Below are positions 1-8,243 of a stretch of DNA of 64,000 bases, in pieces. Every line of letters begins with the position of its first letter. Position 1 is the first letter of the stretch. The notes beneath the pieces are model-generated. The model had not been told where the DNA came from and did not search any database. It saw only the letters and a program-made list of their open reading frames with translations. The stretch comes from an uncultured Lachnospiraceae bacterium (lineage in GTDB: Bacteria; Bacillota; Clostridia; Lachnospirales; Lachnospiraceae): assembly GCA_910576815.1 (NCBI GenBank), contig CAJTKA010000014.1, positions 14,985 through 78,984 of the forward strand. Direction: 5' to 3'. A program made the position numbers and the translations under genes.

Positions 1-327
1 TTGGAACATGGCAATATTATATTGCTTGATAAGGATAATGTTTCCCGCAGGCATTTGAACAGGTATTATGCACAAAACAATATGAACCCCTTGCATATTC
101 TTGAAGTAAATGAAATGGATCTGCTGATTGAATTTGCGAAAATGGGAATCGGGGTATCCTGTGTGGTAAAGCAGTTTGTGGAAGAAGAATTAAAAGCAGG
201 TTCCCTTGTGGAAATAGAATTATCCAAGCCCATATCTCCACGGGAAATTGGATTTCTATATCAGCAGCTTCGACCCATGAATGAAAATATACGAAAGTTT
301 ATTGAAGTACAATCGGCGGCGGAGTGA
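1..327 (+). CDS. LysR-family transcriptional regulator, C-terminal part (partial)
   Basis: This is the C-terminal end of an effector-binding domain of a LysR-type regulator; the start codon and the DNA-binding helix-turn-helix lie before the window. What is visible is the second half of the periplasmic-binding-protein-like fold, with the typical stretch LIEFAKMGIGVSCVVKQFVEEEL followed by a short strand-helix end, described here by its key residues G49-G51 and the invariant-type VxxxxxxEEL. About 108 residues are present out of the roughly 295 usual for the family. The target gene cannot be told from this fragment. The assignment rests on sequence pattern only. Confidence 0.7.
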   Translation: MEHGNIILLDKDNVSRRHLNRYYAQNNMNPLHILEVNEMDLLIEFAKMGIGVSCVVKQFVEEELKAGSLVEIELSKPISPREIGFLYQQLRPMNENIRKFIEVQSAAE

Positions 328-368
328 TGGGAAAGCGGTTGTGTAAAAAAGTTAGCATGGAGGTAATT

Positions 369-845
369 ATGAATCAGGAATCCTGCATGGTCTGTGAGAG
401 GATCGAACAGACCAAAAACGGTAAAAATCCCTATTTTGTCAAAGAGCTGAATACAGGCTATGTGGTGATCGGCGACCATCAGCGCATCAAGGGCTATACC
501 CTGTTCCTGTGCAAGGAACATGCGACGGAACTGCATTTTCTGGAACCGCATTTCAGGGATGAGTTTTTGCACGAGATGGCGGTCGTGGCGGAAGCTGTCT
601 ACAATGCCTTTCATCCGGACAAGCTCAATTACGAGCTTCTGGGTGCGGGCAACGGGCGTCATATGCACTGGCACCTTTTCCCCAGAAGGAAAGGGGATAC
701 CGATACGGGCGGCCCGGTCTGGAAATTGGGCGCGGAATTGGTGGCGGATGAATTTTTGCCGACGCCTGAGGAGCTGGAAGATTTAAAAACGCGATTGCGC
801 GTGGAATTGGAGAAACTGCTTGAGTCCACTTTGGCAGACGGATGA
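369..845 (+). CDS. HIT family (histidine triad) hydrolase
   Basis: A 158-residue histidine-triad protein, a cytosolic nucleotide hydrolase or transferase of the Hint/Ap4A type. The signature HMHWHLFPR at residues 98-106 gives the catalytic H-x-H-x-H arrangement, and an N-terminal CxxC (C6, C9) could bind zinc as in several Hint proteins. An in-frame ATG lies 45 bases upstream at 324, but the GGAGG at 359-363 is well placed only for the ATG at 369, so that start is preferred. It stands alone between the LysR gene and the toxin-antitoxin pair. The physiological substrate is not shown by the sequence. Confidence 0.85.
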   Translation: MNQESCMVCERIEQTKNGKNPYFVKELNTGYVVIGDHQRIKGYTLFLCKEHATELHFLEPHFRDEFLHEMAVVAEAVYNAFHPDKLNYELLGAGNGRHMHWHLFPRRKGDTDTGGPVWKLGAELVADEFLPTPEELEDLKTRLRVELEKLLESTLADG

Positions 846-963
846 TAAAAAGAAAGATGAAAGAGAGAAACTGGGATTGTTATTGTAGGACAGGCATATT
901 ATAATGATAAAGATAGTTTTGATGAAGGATATATAGGTATTGATGAAGGCAGGAGGTAAATGT

Positions 964-1266
964 ATGTATAAGGATATTTATACACCGTTGCAGATACAGA
1001 CGCTTTTACAGCCTGTGTTTTCCGAGCATAAGGTGAAGAAGGCAACGTTGTTTGGTTCGTATGCGAAAGGGCTTGCAGAAAAACAGAGTGATATCGATAT
1101 TCTTGTGGACAGTGGCCTCAAAGGACTGGCCTTTTTTGGATTATTAGAAGATGTAGTTACCGCGCTTGGAAAAGAAGTCGATTTACTGGATACATCTCAA
1201 CTAACATCGGATTCACAGGTTGGAGAAGAAATTGCGAAAAGTGGAGTAGTAATTTATGAACAATAA
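964..1266 (+). CDS. mntA: MntA-type nucleotidyltransferase antitoxin
   Basis: A 100-residue minimal nucleotidyltransferase. The family signature GSYAKG is at residues 31-36, followed by the metal-binding D-x-D (DID, residues 43-45). In the MntA/HepT family this enzyme silences the partner toxin by adding AMP to a tyrosine in the toxin's active-site motif. AGGAGG at 951-956 sits 7 bases before the ATG at 964, whereas the upstream TTG and ATG candidates at 940 and 943 have no ribosome site. The gene overlaps the next one by 11 bases, which implies coupled translation. The toxin-antitoxin role is inferred from the pair. Confidence 0.85.
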   Translation: MYKDIYTPLQIQTLLQPVFSEHKVKKATLFGSYAKGLAEKQSDIDILVDSGLKGLAFFGLLEDVVTALGKEVDLLDTSQLTSDSQVGEEIAKSGVVIYEQ

Positions 1267-1594
1267 AGACAGACAGGTATTAGAGAAAATTTATAATCAT
1301 GTTCTTTCGGCTCTCAAATATTGTGAAAATTGTAATAGTCTTAACGATTTTCAAGCAGATTCTATGCGGGTTGATGCCTGCGTATTTAATTTGATGCAGA
1401 TTGGCGAATTGGCGAAGATATCTTTGACGGATGAATATAAGGAGACAGTCACTTCTATTCCTTGGAAACAGCTTTATGGTATGCGTAACAGGATCGTTCA
1501 TGGCTATTCCGGTGTGGATATGCGCATTGTATGGGATACCATTCATGACGATTTGCCGCTATTAAAGAAGGAGATTGAAAAATATTTAAAGTAG
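1256..1594 (+). CDS. hepT: HepT-like HEPN-domain toxin (RNase)
   Basis: A 112-residue all-helical HEPN (DUF86) protein and partner of the nucleotidyltransferase just upstream. The catalytic R-x4-H-x-Y motif is intact: R77, H82 and Y84 in RNRIVHGY. In characterised HepT proteins the R and H make the RNase site and the Tyr is the residue AMPylated by MntA. Length and gene order match the family. It overlaps mntA by 11 bases and is followed by a short gap before an unrelated methyltransferase gene. Function as a toxin is known for the family and inferred here. Confidence 0.85.
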   Translation: MNNKDRQVLEKIYNHVLSALKYCENCNSLNDFQADSMRVDACVFNLMQIGELAKISLTDEYKETVTSIPWKQLYGMRNRIVHGYSGVDMRIVWDTIHDDLPLLKKEIEKYLK

Positions 1595-1656
1595 AATAGT
1601 ATATTTAAGAATTGTATTTGCTAAAAATAAGACTGGAAATCACGGAGAAACTGCTT

Positions 1657-3303
1657 ATGAATGACCAACTGGAATTAGTAGCAAAATCATACGATAAAGG
1701 CATCGATTTAGGGAAACAAGGTATGGATTCCTATGATAATTTTCCGCCATATATTACGAATCATCCTTATTATCCTTTGTTTCAGCAAATGCGGGCGAGT
1801 GAAACCCTTTCCGACAGTGCCGGAAAAGAAATCGTCGAGTACCTGGCCCCAAAGGCAGGCATGAAATTTATTGATCTGGGATGCTGCCTGAATTTTATGT
1901 TCAGCGGTTATAAAGACTGGCCGTCTGTCTATTACGGTGTCGATATCAGCAGTAAAACGATTGATTTGCTGAAAGGATATGCGGAGAAAAATCACTTGAC
2001 GGTTGGTGATCTTTGCTGCTGCAGTATGCACGAAACGCCTTATGCGGACCATTTCTTTGACATGGGCGAATGCGTAGGGTCTCTGGAATATTTTGAAAAG
2101 GAGTTCGTGCAGCAGGCGATCGCGGAGTTTTCCCGTATCCTAAAACCAGGCGGACGGTTTGTTCTGGATATTCCGAATTTGGGCAGCCCGGAATTTGAAA
2201 TTTCAAAATTGATCGAAGAATATCTGGGAAGGCAGGATCGCTTTAACATATCGGTGGAAGAATTTGAAGCCATCCTTACCCCGTACTTTGCAATCGACAA
2301 GAAGGAAATAGTGGGACCGGTGATCCAATACCGTCTGCGCAAAGAGATTCTGGGACAGATTTCCGAGGAAGAAGAAAAGCGGCTCTTGGGCGAGATATAC
2401 GAGCTGCCGCATTTTAAGCTGGTGCAGACCTACGCCAAGCCGAACGGGTACATCGGCAGCGGTATGCACAGCTGGGATCACTGGAAGGGAACGGTGCTTC
2501 ACGAAACGCCTTTACAGGATGGCGAGGCGGCAGCCAGACTGCTTTCTTATTATGCGATTCCGAAGGAGCATCCACTTGTGGTAAATTTTGTGAAGGCCCT
2601 GCGTGATGAGGAAACACTGGAACAGGAGTTTTCCTATATTCCGCCGGAGGTCGAGCGGTATCAAAACAGGTTTGTTGCAATCCATAACGGGAACAGCATT
2701 GGTGCACTATTTTACACGATGCAGGCGATGCTCGGTTACACACAGCGAAAGAATGCGGAGAAGAACCATAAGCTGCCTTATCTGGAATCCGACGAGTATT
2801 TTCCGAATCTGTATACTTTGGAAATGCTTACTTATACAAAGGCGTGGAGAGCCAAAGACACGGTGCAGATGATGGCAGATGCACTCAATCATATCAATCA
2901 GATCATGAAACCAGACAATCAGATGTCGGTGAAGATCAAGAGCAAATATTACGGCCCGTTCTTTGCGCTTGGAACACCGATCAGGGCGTTTGACCCCAAC
3001 TATATCAGCACGGTTGCCTACAGAAGGGTTTTGACGGAGATCGCTATGCTGGGCGTTGGAGAGCGGGCGGATGTGGTCAGGGATTCGCTGGCGGCTGTCA
3101 GCGCCGCCACAGACGGGGAGGGCATTCTGCGGATGAATTTTGAGCAGGCGCATACGAAGCGTTCTTCGTTCAAGATAGGATATCCGGCCCCGTATGTGGA
3201 CGTGCAGTTGGAAGAAACCTACAAAAAAGGTCCCGGTCTGGACTGCGACCTGACGTTCTGGGCAGTCCAGCTTCGGAGGTTAGCAAAAGATGCTGTTCAA
3301 TAA
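1657..3303 (+). CDS. SAM-dependent methyltransferase fused to a helical C-terminal domain
   Basis: A 548-residue protein with two parts. Residues about 50-190 form a class I methyltransferase fold: motif I is the cysteine-rich DLGCC, an acidic VDIS follows at the end of the second strand, and LKPGGRFVLDIPN is the typical post-core strand. The C-terminal part (about 300-548) is mostly helical, with repeated hydrophobic segments that look like an alpha-alpha toroid; I do not recognise a named family. The ATG at 1657 has a CGGAG box 9 bases upstream; an in-frame upstream TTG at 1612 has none. The substrate is unknown. The motif I cysteines replacing glycines are unusual. Confidence 0.65.
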   Translation: MNDQLELVAKSYDKGIDLGKQGMDSYDNFPPYITNHPYYPLFQQMRASETLSDSAGKEIVEYLAPKAGMKFIDLGCCLNFMFSGYKDWPSVYYGVDISSKTIDLLKGYAEKNHLTVGDLCCCSMHETPYADHFFDMGECVGSLEYFEKEFVQQAIAEFSRILKPGGRFVLDIPNLGSPEFEISKLIEEYLGRQDRFNISVEEFEAILTPYFAIDKKEIVGPVIQYRLRKEILGQISEEEEKRLLGEIYELPHFKLVQTYAKPNGYIGSGMHSWDHWKGTVLHETPLQDGEAAARLLSYYAIPKEHPLVVNFVKALRDEETLEQEFSYIPPEVERYQNRFVAIHNGNSIGALFYTMQAMLGYTQRKNAEKNHKLPYLESDEYFPNLYTLEMLTYTKAWRAKDTVQMMADALNHINQIMKPDNQMSVKIKSKYYGPFFALGTPIRAFDPNYISTVAYRRVLTEIAMLGVGERADVVRDSLAAVSAATDGEGILRMNFEQAHTKRSSFKIGYPAPYVDVQLEETYKKGPGLDCDLTFWAVQLRRLAKDAVQ

Positions 3304-3425
3304 ATAGCGTCAATAGTCGTTTATCAGAAGAAAGTCTGCCAGATAAACTTATAAAAACTTTCATAATCCGGGACTTTTTTGGTTGCTATAGGAAATCTGA
3401 TTTAAAACACGAGCGGAAGATGTAA

Positions 3426-3848
3426 TCAGGTAAAATCGATATCAAATCTGGTCCCGTGGGAAAAGAGGATACCGTCGGTCAGCTGAATGCGCAAAAGACA
3501 GGTGTTTTCGTCTTCCAGGTTGGTATGCTCATTGATCCAGGATGAAAATGCTTCTTTCAGTTTTGCCATGATATCCTGATTTTCGGCTTTGCCGACAAAG
3601 CCGAGATCAATTCCTGTTCCGTGGGCGGTGAACCAGTCGCCTGCGATTGCCACGGTAGGATTTTTGGCAATATGATTCATCTTATTGGAGAGCGCATAGG
3701 TGACTACGTAAAATGCGCCGTCCTCATAGTAAGCGTCTACATTGCGGACATGCGGCAGGCCCTCATTCGTGGTTGCCAAGGCAATGATGCAGTCATGCCC
3801 AAATCGTTCGTCCATCAGTTTCTTTGTTTCCGGGGTTAATTTTTCCAT
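3426..3848 (-). CDS. Pyridoxamine 5'-phosphate oxidase-like flavin-binding protein
   Basis: A 140-residue split-barrel protein of the PNPOx-like superfamily. These proteins bind FMN or F420, or act as small sensors or reductases; true PNPOx activity cannot be claimed from this sequence. The conserved run from LPHVRNVDAYYEDGAFYVVT to NKMNHIAKNPTVAI (read as two separate motifs) matches the family core. The start is taken at 3848, which has AAAGGAG shortly upstream on the minus strand; the longer reading from 3884 has no such site. It lies beside a second PNPOx-like gene that carries a DNA-binding domain, so the two may work together. Confidence 0.75.
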   Translation of the reverse strand: MEKLTPETKKLMDERFGHDCIIALATTNEGLPHVRNVDAYYEDGAFYVVTYALSNKMNHIAKNPTVAIAGDWFTAHGTGIDLGFVGKAENQDIMAKLKEAFSSWINEHTNLEDENTCLLRIQLTDGILFSHGTRFDIDFT

Positions 3849-3893
3849 CTTTTTTCTCCTTTTTCTCTTTAAGTGATTAGGCACAATTGTCTG

Positions 3894-4490
3894 TTAGGTG
3901 ATGCGACTATCGTCGATCAACAGTTTGAAAATGGCAAGATACCTTTCTTCTTCCGTTGTGTATTTATGTCTTAAGGGCGGATACGCGTTCATCATTTCCT
4001 CCCTGACGGAAATAGAAGTTTCTGCGATTGCCCGGCCGCTTAACCGCAGGCATTTTTTGGTATGCGGATCATAAGCCCCGATTGCGATCCGTGCATTTTG
4101 CATTAGTTCTGAATACACATTTTTTCGCTTGTCGGTGGCCATGAATAAGGCGCGGTCGTTGGCGTAGATCATGCCCAAGGGTCTTAATCCGGGTTGACCG
4201 TCAACGGATGTTGCCAGAAAGAAATAGCCGCATTCACGAATGAATTGATAGGAATCAGAAACAGAAGGGCAGGGCGCTATCTCCTTTTTATAAGGATCGT
4301 TGCTCAGCAAAAAGTCAATGCTGCAGGCAAATAATCTGCTCAACTGAATCAGTTTATCCGTTTCCGGAAAAGCGGCGTCTTTTTCCCAGCGGGAGACGGA
4401 TTGACGGGAAACGTCCAGTAGTTCCGCAAGCTGTTCCTGAGTGATATTCTTTTCTTTTCGCAGTAGGGTTATTTTTTCTCCGGTCGTCAT
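3894..4490 (-). CDS. XRE helix-turn-helix regulator fused to a PNPOx-like flavin domain
   Basis: A 198-residue fusion. Residues 5-60 are a Cro/C1-type helix-turn-helix (ITQEQLAELLDVSRQSVSRWE), and residues about 75-190 are a split-barrel flavin-binding domain resembling the adjacent protein. The arrangement suggests a DNA-binding protein that senses a flavin, a redox state or a flavin-bound ligand; this is inference. The start at 4490 follows an AGGAAA box on the minus strand. It is followed within 50 bases by the stand-alone PNPOx gene, probably in the same transcript. Confidence 0.75.
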   Translation of the reverse strand: MTTGEKITLLRKEKNITQEQLAELLDVSRQSVSRWEKDAAFPETDKLIQLSRLFACSIDFLLSNDPYKKEIAPCPSVSDSYQFIRECGYFFLATSVDGQPGLRPLGMIYANDRALFMATDKRKNVYSELMQNARIAIGAYDPHTKKCLRLSGRAIAETSISVREEMMNAYPPLRHKYTTEEERYLAIFKLLIDDSRIT

Positions 4491-4813
4491 ACGTTTTTCC
4501 TGCTGATCTGTGATTGCAATCGTTTTCTTAGACGATTTTATTGTAATGCCCTGAATAACAGATGTAAAGCAATTTGAAAGTGCCGCATGTAAACTTTGGA
4601 GTGCGAAAGCTAAGCGGTGCGGATGGCGGAGAGAATAGAAGGAGAAAATGGAAATAAAAGGCAAAAGGAAAAATGCAAAAGCAAAAGGACGGATTGTTAT
4701 GGCAAAGAAGAATTTGAAGTGCTATAATCAGATATACTTATGGCAGAGTCAAATTTGCGATCGTTCTCGCGGCTCTCACATAAAACGTTCAGGCAGAAGG
4801 TAAGGGTGTTACA
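4491..4813. other. Divergent intergenic region
   Basis: This 323-base gap separates the XRE-PNPOx gene (leftward) from the LytTR regulator gene (rightward). I see no convincing gene in it. It is purine-rich on the plus strand between about 4630 and 4690. A promoter for the LytTR gene can be proposed at 4700-4728; no clear leftward promoter was recognised. Confidence 0.5.
4700..4728 (+). promoter_or_regulatory. Candidate sigma-A promoter with extended -10 for the LytTR gene
   Basis: TATAAT at 4723-4728 is preceded by TGc, giving an extended -10 element. A weak -35 (TGGCAA) sits at 4700-4705 with 17-base spacing. It lies 85 bases before the LytTR start codon. Confidence 0.45.
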
Positions 4814-5527
4814 ATGTTAGTCCGACTGGCAATCGTAGAAGATGATGCACAACTGCATAATTATTATGGTAAAATGATAGAAACTTGGGCGAAAGCGCGG
4901 AAGGTCCGGTTAAACATCACCTTCGTTGAGAGCGCGGAGGAGTATCTTTTCAAGTATGACAGACCGAATGAATTTGACATCCTGTTTCTGGATGTCTGCA
5001 TGAAGGATATGAATGGCATGGAGCTGGCGCACGCGGTCAGAAAATTTGACCGCAATGTGCAGATCGTGTTTCTGACCGGGAAGACGGAGTATGTGTTTGA
5101 GGGCTATGAGATCGGCGCGGTCAGGTATCTGGTCAAGCCCGTGGAGGAAAACGAGCTGGCAAAAGCGCTGGAAGCCTGCATGGAAAAACTGGAAGGCAGC
5201 AGGGATGATTATCTCACGATCAAGTATCATGGGGAAAACCTGAGACTTTCCAGAAGCGACATTGTTTCTGTCAAGGTGGAAGGGCATTATCTGCAGATGC
5301 AGACAACGGATGAAGTGTACGAGTGGAAGGCAAGCTTGAGAGAGATGATGGATAAACTTGACTCCGAAAAGTTTGTAATGGCGAACCGCTCGATTGTTGT
5401 AAATCTTGAATTTGTTGATAAGATCACGCGCGAAGAATGTATTCTGGAAAACGGAGAGAAGATACCGGTCAGCCGCGGTGCATACGGGCCGCTCAATGAT
5501 GCGTTCATGAAATACTTTTTTAAGTAA
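4814..5527 (+). CDS. LytTR-family response regulator (AgrA/VirR-like)
   Basis: A 237-residue response regulator. Residues 1-120 form the receiver domain, with acidic residues E9/D10/D11 and the likely phospho-acceptor D60 in FDILFLDVC. Residues about 140-237 are a LytTR DNA-binding domain (the FVMANRSIVVNLEFVD stretch is typical). Such regulators bind direct repeats upstream of peptide-signalling, bacteriocin or virulence genes. The next gene encodes a GHKL-type kinase, its probable partner. Targets may include the exporter pair downstream, but no binding site was identified. Confidence 0.9.
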   Translation: MLVRLAIVEDDAQLHNYYGKMIETWAKARKVRLNITFVESAEEYLFKYDRPNEFDILFLDVCMKDMNGMELAHAVRKFDRNVQIVFLTGKTEYVFEGYEIGAVRYLVKPVEENELAKALEACMEKLEGSRDDYLTIKYHGENLRLSRSDIVSVKVEGHYLQMQTTDEVYEWKASLREMMDKLDSEKFVMANRSIVVNLEFVDKITREECILENGEKIPVSRGAYGPLNDAFMKYFFK

Positions 5528-5602
5528 GATACAGGTGGCAAACGAGATCTGCTGATTTGGTTATGAATCGCATAAATGCTTCTCTGGCATAGGAGGCGAG
5601 GA

Positions 5603-6253
5603 ATGTTTCGGTTTAGAGACAGAAAATACCTGGATTATCAGGTTACGGTGATGGCCAGACAGGTCGAGGAAGTGAATGAGATCTACATGAAAATGCGCGG
5701 CTGGCGGCATGATTATCACAATCATCTGCAGAAGCTGAAAGCGCACCTTGCCATGGGGCAGATCGGGGAGGCAGAGCAGTATCTCAACGAGCTGGAGGGA
5801 GATCTGGATGGAATCAAGGTGAAATACGCCACGGGCAATGTCAGTCTGGACGCGATACTAAACAGTAAATTGAGTATTGCGGAAAAGGAGAACATCCGTA
5901 TTAACTGCAAAGCGGAAATCGGAGAAAATCTGGCAACTGAAGATATTGACCTCTGTGTGATCATTGGCAATCTGATCGATAACGCGGTCGAGTCGTGCAG
6001 GAAGATACCAAAGGAGGAGGAGCGGTTTTTGCGTATCTACTTATGTATCAGAAAACAGCAGCTCTACATTGCCGTCACCAATTCTACCGCCGAAGTGATC
6101 AGGAAGCTTGATGCGGAGTATATCTCCAACAAACGCGGCGATCACGGGCACGGGCTGAAACGGATCGACCTTGTGGTAGAAAAATATAACGGCTATATCA
6201 GGCGGGCAAATGAACCAGGGGTATTTTCCACCGAGATTATGCTGCCACTGTGA
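5603..6253 (+). CDS. GHKL-type sensor histidine kinase, cytosolic (AgrC/ComD-like C-terminal form)
   Basis: A 216-residue kinase with only the catalytic half of an AgrC-like protein. The H-box is in the RGWRHDYHNHLQKLK segment near residue 35, and the N-box is in the NLIDNAVESC segment. There is no membrane segment, whereas classical AgrC/ComD proteins have six or more. AGGAGG at 5591-5596 fits the ATG at 5603 better than the upstream ATG at 5576. It either works as a soluble kinase or receives its signal through another membrane protein. It is followed by a strong terminator. Confidence 0.85.
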   Translation: MFRFRDRKYLDYQVTVMARQVEEVNEIYMKMRGWRHDYHNHLQKLKAHLAMGQIGEAEQYLNELEGDLDGIKVKYATGNVSLDAILNSKLSIAEKENIRINCKAEIGENLATEDIDLCVIIGNLIDNAVESCRKIPKEEERFLRIYLCIRKQQLYIAVTNSTAEVIRKLDAEYISNKRGDHGHGLKRIDLVVEKYNGYIRRANEPGVFSTEIMLPL

Positions 6254-6265
6254 CGACAAAACACA

Positions 6266-6304
6266 CTCGTGTACGAAATCAAACAATTCGTGCACGTTTT
6301 TTTT
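6266..6304 (+). terminator. Rho-independent terminator after the kinase gene
   Basis: A stem of about ten base pairs (6268-6277 with 6287-6296, one mismatch) is followed directly by eight T residues. It closes the LytTR-kinase transcript and separates it from the ABC exporter pair. Confidence 0.85.
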
Positions 6305-6413
6305 ACGCCTTTTGGAAACATGATAAGATAACGTTGCGCAGAAAGGGAGTAAAAAGTAAAAGTGGTCAATAATAGAATTATCAGTCGTCTGATAGTTTGA
6401 CAGGGAGGATGAG

Positions 6414-8243
6414 ATGAAAGAAAAGAAGTATACATTATTCAGTAATATACGGTATATGTATCAGATGCTGTATCAAGTAAAGCCGACAATGCGGCTGGGC
6501 GTGTACGGCACGATATTTTTTTATCTTGCGGGGCGTGTGGCGGCTACAGTCACGATGGCCGCAGCCGTTGCCAGTATTACCGAAAAAGGCAGGGTTAGCC
6601 ACTATCTGCTGGTCATGGCCGTCATGTTGGCGGTGTATCTGTTCTGTCATATTGGAACCCGATATGTGGATGCATGGAGCAATTATTATTATGAAACGGC
6701 GCAAAACAGAGAGTTTCTGATGCAGCTGGTGCAGAAAAGTCTGCATGCGGACTATGACAACGTGGAGTCCCCGGAACAGCAGCGGCTTTTGACTCGGGCA
6801 ACGCATGCAGTCAATATGTATTGGGAGGGTGTCAACCGGATGTACATCAATTGTCCGCTGATCGTGGCGGCGGTCATGGGCATCATTTTGTATTCCTTGA
6901 CGATCTCGTTTTTCGACTGGCGGATCATGGCGGTTATTGTGGTCATGTCCATTGTCGGCTCGCTGTTAGAGGCGCGCTACCGCAAATACAGAGCCACAAC
7001 CATGGATGAGCAGTACAGGATCTGGGGCAGGTTTTTTTATTTGAAGCAGCAGATGACGACCGTGGAAAACGGTAAGGATATCCGCATTTACAATATGGCG
7101 GATTGGCTCCTCTCAGGATTTGACAAACTGGAACGCCGAAACATGGCATTGTCTGCAGGGTATGGCAGACGCAGATATACAGCGGATGTATCCGATGCAC
7201 TCTTTGTGGCGGCGAGGGATCTTCTGGCATACGGCATTTTGACGGCGGGCGTATTGAACGGATCATTCAGTATCGCGGAGTTTACGCTGGGACTCGGCGT
7301 AGTCACAGGGCTTGCCGAATGGTTTGGCAATATACGGTTTCACATTGGTTTTTTGCTGGAGGGGAATCTGATGATCTGCGAGTATCGGAAGATGATGGAT
7401 TATCCGAACCGCTTCCTGCGGGAAGAAGGAATGCCCATTCCAGCTGCCTGGTACAGGCAGATTCCGGAGATCACGTTTGAAAACGTATCTTTTCGCTATG
7501 AGGAGGACGGAGAGGAAATTTTGAAAGATATTTCCTTTTCTATAAGGCCGGGTGAGAGGATCGCGTTGGTGGGAAGCAACGGCGCCGGGAAGACCACGTT
7601 AGTTAAACTGCTATGCGGATTTTATCATCCCACGGGTGGCAGGATCCTCATCGGCGGGCATTCCATTGAGGAGTTGAATCTAAACGAGTATCATGTGCTT
7701 TTGGCAGTTATCTTTCAGGATATCAACAGCGTACCGATTTCCATAGCCAGCAACGTGTCGGGGTGTGTGGAGGAGGATACGGATATGGAGAAAGTACGCT
7801 TCTGTCTGCGCCGCGCAGGGTTGTGGAAGGATGTAGAGGCGCTGGAAAAGAAAGAGTTAACAAATTTGACACAGAGCTTTGACCCGGACGGAATTCAGTT
7901 ATCGGGCGGTATGATGCAGAAACTCATGCTTGCCAGATGTTTATATAAAGACGCGCCTATGCTGGTGTTGGATGAGCCCACGGCGGCGCTTGACCCGATC
8001 GCGGAAAGCAACATGTATGAGGAATATAAGGCGGCAACACAGGGAAAATCGGCGTTGTTTATCTCCCACAGACTGGCGAGCACAAAGTTCTGCGACAGGA
8101 TCCTTTTTCTTGAGGGCGGCAGGATCGCGGAGACGGGCACGCATGACGAGCTGCTGCAAAAGAATGGAAAGTATGCGGAGGTTTTTACCGTGCAAAGTCA
8201 GTACTATAAGGAAGGAGAATCGGAAAATCATGAAGAAGGATGA
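6414..8243 (+). CDS. ABC exporter half-transporter A (permease-ATPase)
   Basis: A 609-residue fused exporter subunit. The first 320 residues form the membrane domain with about six hydrophobic helices; the ATPase follows, with Walker A GSNGAGKTT, the signature LSGGMMQK and Walker B MLVLDEPTAALD. GGGAGG lies before the ATG at 6414. Its 3' end overlaps the next ABC gene by 14 bases, so the two most likely form a heterodimer. The substrate (peptide, lipid or drug) cannot be told. No precursor peptide gene and no peptidase C39 domain are present. Confidence 0.9.
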   Translation: MKEKKYTLFSNIRYMYQMLYQVKPTMRLGVYGTIFFYLAGRVAATVTMAAAVASITEKGRVSHYLLVMAVMLAVYLFCHIGTRYVDAWSNYYYETAQNREFLMQLVQKSLHADYDNVESPEQQRLLTRATHAVNMYWEGVNRMYINCPLIVAAVMGIILYSLTISFFDWRIMAVIVVMSIVGSLLEARYRKYRATTMDEQYRIWGRFFYLKQQMTTVENGKDIRIYNMADWLLSGFDKLERRNMALSAGYGRRRYTADVSDALFVAARDLLAYGILTAGVLNGSFSIAEFTLGLGVVTGLAEWFGNIRFHIGFLLEGNLMICEYRKMMDYPNRFLREEGMPIPAAWYRQIPEITFENVSFRYEEDGEEILKDISFSIRPGERIALVGSNGAGKTTLVKLLCGFYHPTGGRILIGGHSIEELNLNEYHVLLAVIFQDINSVPISIASNVSGCVEEDTDMEKVRFCLRRAGLWKDVEALEKKELTNLTQSFDPDGIQLSGGMMQKLMLARCLYKDAPMLVLDEPTAALDPIAESNMYEEYKAATQGKSALFISHRLASTKFCDRILFLEGGRIAETGTHDELLQKNGKYAEVFTVQSQYYKEGESENHEEG

